This document shows, piece by piece, positions 25,327-36,492 of a DNA stretch of 64,000 bases. Under the pieces are notes generated by a model. The model made no database searches. It saw only the letters and a list, made by a program, of their open reading frames with translations, and was not told the DNA's origin. The translations under genes and the position numbers were made by a program. The DNA is from Lunularia cruciata (taxonomy: Eukaryota > Streptophyta > Marchantiopsida > Lunulariales > Lunulariaceae): positions 26,913,465-26,977,464 of the forward strand of contig OX419762.1 of the NCBI GenBank assembly GCA_948567375.1. Direction: 5' to 3'. Numbering within the stretch: position 1 is the first letter of the stretch; every line of letters begins with the position of its first letter.

Positions 25327-25780
25327 ATGTTAACAAGCAGTAAGCACCGCTTGGTGCAAGAAATTTTGACCCATGAGGGAAACTAGAAGCCAGAGCATAA
25401 AAGGCAACCGAGGAATGTATAGCAGTGCGAATTGCTCGGTATCACAAGGCTCTCGAAGCAGTAGTTTTATACATGCGTGTGCTGAGAATCACGTCCCCTG
25501 GATCACCATCACCACCGGATTCAGCCAAAGTTATCCCTATTGATGTAAATGGCAGGTGATAGCCCAACATTAAATTTATGGAAATTAGCACTTCAGGACA
25601 AACAGATTACTCCCCAGCGGCCAGTTCTGGTTTTAGTGCCCACTTCTAGTAGCCTTTCTCTTCTCTTCTTATCTTGTCTTTCCTTCTGACTATTCTGCCG
25701 ATTTTGGTGCCCAATTAAACTACCTACATTTGCTCTCAGGAGACTACTCTTCGGAATCAAGTCTAATGGTCCAGTCGCAA

Positions 25781-25963
25781 AAAATGGTCTTTGTTTTATA
25801 GGATGCACCAGCACCAGTCCTTTTTCTTCGCACTACAGTTCTTCTATAGATCAGACTACATTATGGCCGAAAAATGGTCTCTTTTTTATAGGATGCACTA
25901 GCACCAGTCCTTTTTTTCTTCTCACTACAGTTCTTCTATAGATCAGACTACATTATGGCCGAG
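25781..25963. repeat. 90-bp tandem duplication downstream of FolD
   Basis: The segment from AAAATGGTCT to CATTATGGCCGA occurs at 25781-25870 and again at 25871-25963 with a few differences (CACCAGCACC against CACTAGCACC, slightly longer T runs in the second). It lies beyond the FolD stop in the 3' flank. Confidence 0.92.
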
Positions 25964-26333
25964 TCTACATCTTCCCTTTCTGAACTATATCAACCATGCC
26001 AAATAACCACTTTCGTAGCTTATTAGTTCGTTAATACTTAAAAGGTAATCAAGCTTGGTATCGCACGGAGCCGTAAGGAGTGGAGCTGTATGGGAAAAGG
26101 AAAACCTCTTTCAACCATATCGATGAACACCTAAAATCTTCCCTGTTTTCAAGATATGCAAGCATAATATGGCTTGTTATTGTGGGTAGCCCAGATTGTG
26201 TTTTAGTTAAACATCACTGTATCACAAGTGACAAATATCGGAATTCTCGACTTTGATGTCGTTAAGTACGGGACGATATAGTTTTCAAAAGTAGGGCAAT
26301 CACTTTACAGTACTCCTAGTCAGTTCATGCCAG

Positions 26334-26558
26334 TCACATCCATTGGTATAAATGCTCAAATTTAGCTTCACTCGAGGCGATTAGACTCATCTTCTTCTTA
26401 TCAACGTCTGGAGTATAGTCAAGGCACTCCAACTTGATGCGGTTCGATGAGGGAAAGCAGATGTAACTCAGCCCTTTCCGGAAACGCAGTGAATCAGCAA
26501 AAGCGGACTTACCAACGTAACAGTCATCTCCTCCTCGCTGGAGAAAGCTGATCTTCAT
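26334..26558 (-). CDS. small uncharacterised ORF, 74 codons
   Basis: An ATG at 26556-26558 opens a frame of 74 residues with stop at 26334-26336. The protein has Cys, Asp and Lys spread evenly, a central SLRFRKGLSYICFPSSN and YTPDVDKKKM, and no signal peptide or membrane segment. Its base composition is higher in G+C than the flanks and similar to the FolD exons. It could be a short gene, or one exon of a larger gene whose other exons I cannot identify. The region upstream (26560-26800, minus sense) is GC-rich with trinucleotide runs (GCAGCAG, AAGAAG) as in 5' leaders. I do not recognise a family. Confidence 0.3.
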   Translation of the reverse strand: MKISFLQRGGDDCYVGKSAFADSLRFRKGLSYICFPSSNRIKLECLDYTPDVDKKKMSLIASSEAKFEHLYQWM

Positions 26559-27347
26559 AATTCAGACAGAAAGCAGCAGAGCATTGTACACTGCACCAGC
26601 GTTCAAGACTTCTTCTCCTTCTTCGTCCTTCTTCTTATCTTCTCCTTCGCAGACCACGCGACGCCACGCTGTCATCGCGACATTGTTGTGGTCGTAGCTG
26701 CTGCTGTTGTTGTACAACCTCACCTTTGATGCTCATCTCTGACGTTCCAGGTTTTGTACGTCGTCACGAGTGTTGCTCCTCCGTCCTCTGTTCACAAACC
26801 ACACCCCGGAACTCATATCGTGACTGGCAGGTCTCCGCATCATTGTCTTTCTCTACGTACACCTTGTAAATTATTCCTCGGGTAAAGCAAAGGGGGCCTT
26901 CTTCTTCAGCATGCTTGCTCTCCGAGGTTTAGTCAGTTATCCTCCCCGTATACTAAAACCAAAACTAATAAACTAAAGATGGGAAAACAAACCCAGTCCT
27001 GTAGGTACACCCTGTGTGAGTTTTTATACTCTTCTTTGTTATCGTCCAAGTTGGCCGTATGGGTACGATCGAAGATCACTTAGTTTGTTGATCATCTTCT
27101 TTCTTCGCCTATTTCCACTTACGTGATTGCACACTCGACATGACATATGTCATGTTTCTAGAACTATATTTTCGTGCGGGTCCCAGACGGAAAGTCATGT
27201 GACCTTCTCACCATTTATTGATGAAAGACAACAACTACTAGAACAACAAGCAACCTATCTCTAAATTGGCCGTAGTTTGTTTTATTGTCTAGATATTTTG
27301 CGCGAGTGATTTGTGATGATATCGAGGACGGCTATATGAATAGCTGC

Positions 27348-27735
27348 TCCTACAGTAGCTAGCTGTGACGGGGTCTTCCCATCCTTCGTGTTTTGATCCC
27401 ATCCATTTTGAGGTTTAGCTAGCTAAACCTCAAAATTCGCATGAATCATTCATTCAGTTGTAATGAAATCCCATACCCCTTGCTGGATGAACGCAGTGCA
27501 GATTTTATTTTCGATGTTTACTGAAGCTAGTGAGTCCAGGCTCATGATCTACCATTTATTTCAGGAATTCTTCCTACAGTAGCTAGCTAAACCTCAAAAT
27601 TCGCATGACTCATTCATTCAGTTGTAATGAAATCCCATACTCCTTGCTGGATGAACATAGTGCAGATTTTATTTTCGAAATCCACTGAAGCCAGTGAGTA
27701 GGCTCATGAACTGACGTTCTACCATTTATTTGAGG
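27348..27735. repeat. segmental duplication of ~165 bp with a 32-bp palindrome
   Basis: TCCTACAGTAGCTAGCT occurs at 27348-27364 and 27572-27588. AGCTAAACCTCAAAATTCGC with the following 140 bp or so (TTCATTCAGTTGTAATGAAA, CTTGCTGGATGAAC, CAGATTTTATTTTCGA, CCATTTATTT) occurs from 27421 and again from 27585. The first copy holds about 57 extra bases between these blocks, ending in the left arm of a perfect palindrome at 27405-27436. Confidence 0.9.
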
Positions 27736-27839
27736 TATTTGAGGAACTTAACCTACTGACACCGTTGTAAATGATTCGTATGCATTTTTCGCACCTCAAA
27801 AATATTTATCTGGATGGATGGAAATGCGCATCATACGTA

Positions 27840-27880
27840 GCAGATTTATATATAAATAGAGCGAGCGAGAGAGGTAGACG
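27840..27880 (+). promoter_or_regulatory. candidate TATA-type core promoter
   Basis: TTTATATATAAATAG at 27845-27859 is a strong TATA-box match, followed directly by the GA-rich run AGCGAGCGAGAGAGG. No gene is recognisable downstream before the transposon remnant, so any transcript would be non-coding or short. Confidence 0.35.
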
Positions 27881-28049
27881 ATTAAAACAGGCATAACTTT
27901 AAGCAAGAATGCAATCTATAGACCATAGATTCTGAAAATGCAGTCAATACCTTCAAATCTTCAGATCAAGCAAGAAGTATAATGAATGAATGGATGGATA
28001 AACGGATGAATTTAGGTAACTAGGCTCAATAAATGTGAGGCTAGAAAAT

Positions 28050-31000
28050 AAAAGTTATCATTTCATCCAAACCTCATCCAAGTGAATACTCGCTCCACAT
28101 ATATCTAAAACAGGGAGTACAAGGCACCAAGAAGTGCAAGGAATGGCAGGAATGCCAAATAGAATACTCCGAAGGAAAAAGAAAGAGCACAAACTCATCG
28201 AAAAGTGCAATTTGAGAAATCGAGCAGGAGGCACAAGCCAAAAGAGAGTATGGCCAACAGGCCCAATAAAATACCCCGAAGGAAAAGAATACATGCAATC
28301 CAAGCACACCAAAAAGCACCCATAGAAAAGATGAGCCAAAGACTCTATGAAAGGGGGCACACAGTCATAAAGAACTAAGCACTAAGGATAGAAACCACCC
28401 TAAAAATGCTAATAAGGTGCAAGGTGAGCAAAGTAGAAACTTGTAACTGGACTATGTGATAGAGATCCTCCAATGGTATGTCTAGCAACTGTGAGGTGAG
28501 GACTGTCAATGGACAAGAGCACCCATACTGATGCTCGCCGATGAAGACTCAGAGCATGTGATGATGTAGGGTGATGGAGACCCTCTACCAAAAATAAAAA
28601 GTAAGCTTGGTAGGTGAGAACGCCAAGGTGTCTCTCCTCAGTAATGAGCCTCATGCTGCCTCTCAAAGGAGGCCATCAAAGATGATGAAGGTGGCCAAAA
28701 ATCTCCACTGCTAGGGGGATCAAGGTGTCGGAGACAAGTTGTGTGACATAGTGGTCTTCCTTCCCCCTAGTGGCAATGATTGTTGCGGCTCCTGCTTGGA
28801 TGCTAGCTCATGCAAAGGACTCTGGTCTGAGTGGGTTTGCAACAACCACATCACACAATGTACTTCGGCAATCCTTGAAAGTGACAATATATGTCTGAAA
28901 CCTTTGGTGAGGTGTCCAAACCTTAAGGTGAACTCCTCCAACGTGAACCAAATGTCCTCAATCAAAGAAGAACTGTGAAGCAAAGCTCTCCTTGCCACAA
29001 GAGAGTATCCTAGCTCAATCTTGTAACTAGGTTAGTGAGGATGCTAGAAAGGGTGTGAATGTGCATAAGCTCATTGAGCTCTGCTTGAAACTTCCTAGAG
29101 TCTAGGGAAACAAAGTATGGAAAATGAGGAAGTGATGTACGTGTTGGTCCTAGAAATAAATTTAAAGCCAATTAAAGAGATGTTTGGAAAGCTAGTGTGC
29201 CAAAGTCAACTATCGTGATGAGTGGCAATAAAAATGGGCACCTCATATGTAAAAATCTATCTGCCAATAGAGGAGCCACTAAGGCCCATGCTCTTATGTA
29301 TGCTACTAGTGCAATAGCCTACTATGATGTGATATTGCATCCACCCATGGCTATGGGAAGAGCAATCTGCAAACACCACCAGTCATTTGATAATTGTGGG
29401 AGCATACAAGGCCCTAAGAGTATGGAGAAGGTATGGCAAATGCAACTATCAAAGGACCGTAGATATGGTAAGAGGACCATAGTTGGAGGATATGGGCACA
29501 TCCGCCATCCACAAAGGGCATCAAAGAGGGAATGTGATCCCCTACCACACAAAGAGCTCTAAACAAAGCCGAACAAGAAACAATATTGAAGGCATTTGAG
29601 ACATCTACTTGGACTACCACCCAATCTAGGTGGAGGTCCAAGGAGGCTCTTATGCTTGCAATAACCATCTCACAACCCCTTGGTGTGGCAATCACATGTT
29701 GATGAGGAGACAAGAAAGACAAAAATGAGTGATGAAGCTAAAGAAAAATGGTTCGTGATACTAAACACAAGAAAACCTCTTTGATTGTTATGGGGTGAAC
29801 CCCTGATATCTCCTTTTATAGATCAAGGAGACAAGATGCATCAAACAAACAAGCAACACCTAAGAGCACCAAACCCAAGGCAAGATGTTGGCAAAAATCA
29901 AAGATAAGGGAGAAGCCTAAGTCATGCACATATGGGGAAAGACAATATTGTAAATGCTCAAAAACCAATCCGGATGGACCGCTTGTTGAAAAACATGGAG
30001 AGTGTAGTAAAGCATGTGCAAAGATAGACTCCATCAATTCTAGCTCCGCACTTGGGTGGTAGTTGTGGACAAAAGATAGAAGGTCATATGTGGCAAGTGG
30101 ATGTAGATCTTGTAATATTGATAGAGTATTAGTAGAGAAGGGTGTTGATCTAGAGGGTGATAGTGCTTAGACTGCTTGTGGATACTTCCTGTCCTTACAT
30201 CAAGGAACAACATAATCAACAATGCTCTAGAGGTGGAGCATGAGCTTGGGAGGACTTTGTGATCCATCTAGCTGTCACATGTGCTTGAATGGTATACTCT
30301 TCTTGTAAAGTAGGCCAATCTCTGAGCAAAAACCAATGAATCTAAGAAGCAATCAAATGATGTCCTAATGCACCTCCATGAGTTGAAAGACGCAAAGTCC
30401 ATTGGAGAAGAGAGCTAATAGGGTCTAATTAGAGACATCTCTCTCCTAACAATCTATCAAGATGGCACATAGAAGTATTGAAAGCTTGGATCCCACTAAA
30501 TGATGGAGGGGCATATGGATCCCAATGTACATATGAGGATGGGGTAAGCTTGGGAGGAGGGCTTGAAGTGGATCGAGATAGTAGAGCCAAGAGTAGGAGT
30601 TTGTGGAGCCTGTAGTAAGAGGGTTTGGAGTATGAAGAGGGTCCAAAGGGGTAGTCAAGGAAGTGGCTTCTGCTCTCATCCATAAGCATCTAGCTCACCC
30701 TCTATGCTATGCCAAACCAACTCCCATCCATGGGCAATCAGGACAAGAATACATAGGATGTTGGTGAAGTGGGATGTAAGGGAGTGCAATTGGTAATACA
30801 GGAGGGATGTCAACCAATGGTGGAGGGGATTGGAGGTGGTGGTGGATTTGGGGAGTGAAGAGGAGAGGTTGTGGATGGGCCCGAGGTGATAAGCGGTAGC
30901 AGCTCTAACATGAGAGAACCAATGAAAGTATATTCCTCCTTGTGGAACTACAAAGGATGTGGTAAAGGTGTAAAGGTGGCTCTATCAAGGGGAACTTGAG
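28050..31000 (-). mobile_element. reverse-transcriptase element remnant, copy 1 (RVT_1 type with NAFN core)
   Basis: On the minus strand, 30037 to 29230 reads as a fragmented reverse transcriptase: STSGPSGLVFEHLQ (near 29970), then GVHPITIKEVF (a GxRPI-type block near 29790), SFLSPHQHVIATPRGCEMV (from 29722), LDLHLDWVVVQVDVSNAFN (near 29625, holding the first catalytic Asp of the palm), then SCSALFRALCVVGDHIPSL, and LPIAMGG near 29360. Several frameshifts and stops interrupt it. This type is not that of LTR elements; it fits non-LTR-like RTs that I associate with bryophyte and algal genomes. The downstream half (28050-29230) matches copy 2 in DNA but has no domain I can name. The outer limits are approximate. 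Confidence 0.75.
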
Positions 31001-32269
31001 CACATAAAGGAGTGCATTGGAATATGCAACATCTAGATCAATACATTGGACGTGCATAAGGGATATATGAGGTTAGATGAGTCATGCATGTGGTAGTCCC
31101 TCGAGCTACCAATGCCAAAGAACAAAGTGGAGGCATTGGGAAAGAATCTATTGGATTATCCTTCTCCTCCAAAGAAATACAACCCAAGATATAACTAGAA
31201 AATTAATAAGGCATACCTTGGAGCAACAAACCAACGCCAAAAGAAGAATACGATTAAGAAAAAACACATATAAAAACAAAGCTGATGGAGTAAAAGTGAA
31301 GAAAAAATGTGAAGAGAACCTATCTACTACCAATGGAGAGTTCCTATCCTAAAATATCATGTACATGAAATAGCCAGTACAAGAACCCTCTTTGTACAAA
31401 AACCATGATAAGACCATTGTGGTACGAGAACAGCATGGAAAAATTACAGCCGGTATTCATAGCCCAATCTTCTCCATACTCTAAAATGTCAATCATGTTA
31501 TAAGGAGCCTTTTGAAAGTCACAAAGTCTTGTAGGTTCTTGCACCCCCTCACCATTGCCTGTCGGTCCTTTGCTCCTTGATCATGGCCGGAAGTTGAAGA
31601 AACAAGCATGCAAAGGGAGCATATACATTGTAATTTGCACTTGAGAGTAGAAGAACTATGGGCAATTCAAGGTTCAAGAATTTCTAAACTATGATCAAAT
31701 TGTGTACTAGAAAGTAGCAGAACTATTGATAGTTCAAGGCTTGAGAATTTCTAAACTGTGATTGTTTCGACACTTTCCCCTTCCACCTGCCCTAGCTTGA
31801 CTCACTAATATTTGAGGTGCCCATGGTAATGTTTGTCTTGGGCCTAACATTCCCCTGGAATGTTAGGTCTAAGACTTGCCCCAACGTGGTATGGAATGTC
31901 ATCTTTTCTTTTTCTTTTCTCTTGATTGTTTTGGAATTTGCTAATATTCCTCTGTAATGGCCAAGCTAATCCAATGCTAGATGTACTTCAAGGTTACTCT
32001 TGAACTCACTCCCCCTAGTATCTTTATAATCCTTGATCTCTTGCTTTGGCTTGCAGCATCTCTCAAAGTCTACACTCAAGTCTTTATAAATTTACACTAT
32101 CGTTAAATAACTAGGCTAGGCAAGCACCCTATCACATGCGTTCAAGTCGGACCTCAAATCTAAAACCATAGCTCTCCTAATCAAGCTCACACTATAACTA
32201 AGCCCTTTGTGGACCTATTCTCTCATATCAGCATAAGTAGTTTCTCTCTCCAAAAAGGGCCCAAAAGCA
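31001..32269. other. gene-free segment between the two RT copies, with a ~66-bp repeat
   Basis: AGTAG(A/C)AGAACTAT, TTCAAGG and GAATTTCTAAACT recur in order at 31643-31708 and 31709-31764 with moderate divergence. Short open frames on both strands (31077-31352 plus, 31344-31544 minus) have no known motif. The repeat GGAATGTTAG / TAACATTCC at about 31848-31866 forms a small inverted repeat. Confidence 0.5.
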
Positions 32270-33660
32270 GAGGAGAAAGAAAGGCCTAAGCACTCCATCA
32301 AATAAGAGAGGAAAAAAAATAGCCCAAGCCCTACATAAAACATAAAAAAGTAAGCTACCCTTGAAATGCATGGTATATGTTCTTCAAAGGTATGTCTGTT
32401 AGTTGGAGAGGGAGAGACCTAGACATTTTGAGAGCTCCTACTATAGTTACACGGTGATGAAGACCTAGTGCTTGTGATAGTCATAAGATGATGGATACAC
32501 AATTGCAAAAGTAAGAGGTGAGTGTGGCTGGTGAGACAACTAATACTCCTCTCCTTGATAGTGAGCTCCATGTTGCATCACAAAGGAGATTGTCAAAGTG
32601 GTGATGTGGATGACCAAAAATCTCCACCGCCAATGAGACAATGGTGTTAAAGGTGAGTTGTGGTGCATAGTGTCCTCCTTCCCGTTTGTTACAATGGTCA
32701 TTGCAGCTCCCACATGTATGCCTACTCTAGTCAGAGTGGGTTTGTAACCACTACATCAAATAGGGTATGGTGGTCATCCAAGAATGAGACTATGTTGGTA
32801 CTCTTGTTAGGACCTCCTCCATGAAGACCCTTCAAGGAAGAGGTCCAAACAGGTCCAACTATTGCTCAGTCTGAAGTTGGGAATGAGTGCATAGTAAGAT
32901 CTAAGCTATTGTATCTTGGAGAGCATTGGGAACTCTGATGTGCACTCCATCTATGGCACACTATAAAATGTGAATGCCTTGTGTCTCACATGTAAAACTG
33001 CACATGCATTGGTTTGGTAGCACTAAAAGTGCTAGATGTAAGAAAATTCAATGGTAGACATAGTGTCATGGTAAACTACTCTGGGATGAACCAAAGGTAC
33101 TCAATTGGAGGAGGTGTAAAGCCAAGCTCAAAATTCTTTCCCTTCACAAGAGAGAATCCTAGCTCTATCAAGAACATGATGGTGGTAAGGGTGTGAGTGT
33201 GCACACACACATTAAGATCTGCTTCAATCTTTCTAGGGTCTTTGGATACAAAGTACACAAATTGGGTAGTGTTGTGCATGTGGGTCTTGGCATTGGGTCA
33301 CAAGCTAACCAAAGAATGATTGGAATGCATGGGTGCTTGAAACCACTAAGAGGATAGGTGTAAACAAAAAGGGCAACCTTTATATCAAAATCTATCTAAG
33401 AGATGCTAATGCACATGCTCTGAAATAGATTGTTTGTGCAATCGCTTCTTGCAAGATGCCGCCATAGCCTCCCATGGCTATAGGGAGAGCTATCTGCAAT
33501 CAATACCACTCTTTTGATAATTGTGATAGCATACATGGCCCCAACAAAGTGAAGAAGGTATGACACATGATGCTACCAAAGGCCCGGATGGAAGAAAGAT
33601 CTCTATGAGAGTGTAGGATAGAGAACACAAGGTACCATGAGGCTAGAAGGGGCTAAGAAC
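32270..33660 (-). mobile_element. reverse-transcriptase element remnant, copy 2
   Basis: DNA from about 32380 to 33590 aligns by eye with 28430-29460 in the same orientation. Examples are GAGTGGGTTTG at both 28829 and 32738, CAAAATCTATCTAAG at 33389 beside AAAAATCTATCTGCC at 29251, and CCCATGGCTATAGGGAGAG at 33471 beside CCCATGGCTATGGGAAGAG at 29344. The copy covers only the downstream part of the element and lacks the palm domain. No open reading frame survives. Confidence 0.7.
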
Positions 33661-35641
33661 TGAGGCAAAACCATGGCCCCCAAGTGATGCTTTCCTGAGC
33701 TTTCTGTACACAAACACAAGACTACCAAAAGCAATACTTCAATACTTCGTCCCCTTCACTAGAGTTTGGATATAGAGGGATCCTAATGTCACCACCATAT
33801 TTAGAAAATTGAATATGATAGAAGGATACACTTTTCCGTTGATCTCGATGATGATGGAAGAACTTTCATGACCTTCCAGTTATCTGGTTATATATACTCG
33901 TAAATCTGTCGAAAGTAGACATGGCATACTTTTCTATACTATTTGGTTTCATGATTACAAGTTAGTTACTCAATATGTATTCATTCTGAGTAGGTTGTTA
34001 CCTTTTCAAGTTACCTATCTTTTGTCTCCTTTCAACTCGTTCCACTTTCTTGATTACTTGTCTCAACGCTTGCTCTCTAGATTACTCGGTCCTCCTCTAA
34101 TCGCAACTGCTTTCCATGTGTTAGAGTCCCAAAAATTGTAGGAATTGAGAACTTTAGAGAAGGTGGGTGAGGCTTTCTAACTCTGAACGTAAATTCTTCC
34201 ATGATAAATTATTCTTCCTTTCAAAATATTTCTAATTGAGATATTGAAAAGGCTTCAGTTCTCCAAGTCCTTGTATTGCCTCATGAAGCAGAGACTTAGT
34301 TTTCATGCTTTCCCGTTTTTCTTTTTCATGTACTAACCATCTGAATATTCTTTTCAGAGGCAGTCCTTTCGCACAAGGTGATTATGCGCCATCTTTTGCT
34401 TTTTACTTCTTCCAAGTGGGAAAGAAAAGGGGTATTACTCTGAACGTTTGCTAATTATAATTACATCCACTACTTGAGATGAGCTTGAACGAGCTCACCA
34501 ACGAGACTAAAACGTGATCACCCTCTTGGATTTCTGATATCAATAGTTAATACTTGTACTCATTTAGTATTCGATGAAGGGTTGATACCTTCCTTCCAAA
34601 TCAGTTCAATTGCACCTGTCTTATTGGAAAAAGAAACCAAAATTGCTTCACTTTTGCTAGGAACTCAATACCAGCTCCTTTCTACTTTCTGCTTCATTTA
34701 TTGCAATACAGTTACCGAGATCATGGCCATGGGGGAGCCGCAATATTGTGATCATCTTTTATTTACTCAAGCACGCAAATTTGTACAAGTTGGCTTCGAT
34801 CTTTAGTTATTTTATTTATCCATCTCACTCTCTTCTGGTAGATTTTGAATGGTTTTTAAGTTTCACATGTAACAAGGCTACTTTCTTCGTCATCTATCCA
34901 TTGGCATGTAAGAAAACTGGAAAGGGAAAAGAAGAAAGACGGAACAGCGAAATGAGTAGTGGAGCTGTAACAGTTGTGGAAGGAGAAAACAAAACTTAAT
35001 TTTCACAAGCATTGGAAAACAATTGACCTGGTCTTTCAAAGACCTTTCAGAGTTGTGGGGCAGGTTGGTGGGGGGAGAACTTAAACTACTCAGACGAGAA
35101 GGCAGGGAAAGAATGATTGGGTCTAAGCTGAAAAGACCACCATGACCATACTCATGTCACTGCAAGGTTTAAAATAAATGCAAGTGGCAAAACTTACTCC
35201 ATAATATGGATAAAACTTGTCACGCTTTGGGTGACTTAATGACGGAAATCCAGCGCAAAACGGGGGGGGACGGGGACGCTTTTTTGTCCTGTCGAAAAGT
35301 CTAGCGTCATGATCATCCAGTAGCACAAGAAAAAGGAAAAGAAAAGTATTATTATTCTTAACAACAATAACACCCTACACTGTCATGGATGATAAAATAT
35401 GCGGAAATAGTCATGTGTTTTCCCGCTATTTGAGTTACGCTGGGACGCTATTCACCCTTTTATTCCCCCAATGATTGTTTAATTCCCCCTAATGACAAAA
35501 GATGAGAAGTAAAAAAAGTAGCGGGTTGGTGTTTTCTGTGCACATACATACGCTGCTGCTGCATGCCTCGTTTTGGATCCACAGTGAATTTATTTACTCC
35601 CTTTAGCCAAGAAACTCACTTATCACATGTACCCCTGCCGG

Positions 35642-35697
35642 CCCCCCCCCCCCCAACAAAAACCCTGTGCCTATCCCCTCTTCTTCTTCTTCTTCGT

Positions 35698-35732
<35 letters not shown>
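35642..35732. repeat. compound microsatellite C(13), (CTT)n, (CTA)n
   Basis: A run of 13 C at 35642-35654 is followed by a (CTT)n tract at about 35679-35695 and (CTA)n of about 12 units at 35697-35732. It lies just upstream of the GC-rich patch, as often seen in 5' leaders. Confidence 0.95.
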
Positions 35733-36461
35733 GCATAGAGTTTTCATGCCCCACCATGTTGGCGCCAGCCGGGAAAGGCTTCACTTGGACAGAAACTTTT
35801 TCTGGCCGTCGAGTGAGGATGAGGAGGAGGAGTACCTCGTCCGGGCAGGTAGAGACGACAAAGCAGCCTACGGACGGACGAAGCTAGCTACGGACGGGGT
35901 TCTTTACTCTCCCCGCAGAGCAGGGGAGAGTAAGCGTAAGGCAGGCTCCACTTCACTTGATTGACACAGCCGTTGACCGAGGTGAGAATTCTGTTCACGG
36001 CACTGTACGTTTCCTTCCGTTCGTGCGGAGGAGCTCAGGACGGAGTTCCTTTTTCAATGCCGAACGGACCAGGTTGTATAGCGGTCAGTGTCATGCATAG
36101 GGTTTGAGTATATTATTAGGCGGTTTGCATGTCATTGAATTCTTTTGTCCTTTGGCTTTGGAATTGGAAGTTCTTTTTCGTTCGGATCGACTTACTTTTT
36201 ATTCAGGCAAAACACTTTGCCAATCATGGGGAGTGAATGATTGTTACGGGGGTATTGATTGGAGATAAAATCTAATTGCCTCCCTTCTCGATCATGACCA
36301 AAGCGTACATATTCTATATTCGATCGATAGATTGAGAGGAATGTTGCATCTTGTACACCCCAAATACTACTACACTATATGTAGTCATGTTTTCACATTC
36401 ACATTCCACAAGTTCAAAATAGAAGTTTGACTAGTGCAGTCCATCATGTATTTAATAGATA

Positions 36462-36492
36462 ATCCTCAAAGGGGTAGTCCGCCTTTGAGGAT
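36462..36492. terminator. perfect 11-bp stem, 9-nt loop hairpin followed by T-rich run
   Basis: ATCCTCAAAGG and CCTTTGAGGAT flank the loop GGTAGTCCG, followed by ATTTTTTAATTTATTT. The shape resembles a hairpin plus T-tract, but in a plant nuclear genome it is more likely a small insertion footprint than a true terminator. Confidence 0.4.

Larger units (their letters stand above)
25964..28050. other. intergenic region with local duplications
   Basis: Apart from the small ORF at 26334-26558 and the repeats listed separately, I see no genes here. The stretch 26580-27000 is GC-richer and could be a promoter region. Confidence 0.4.

Noticed and set aside
36462..36492. Bacterial-style terminator
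   Set aside because: The hairpin and T-run are real, but the nuclear plant context makes intrinsic termination unlikely; kept only as a structural feature.
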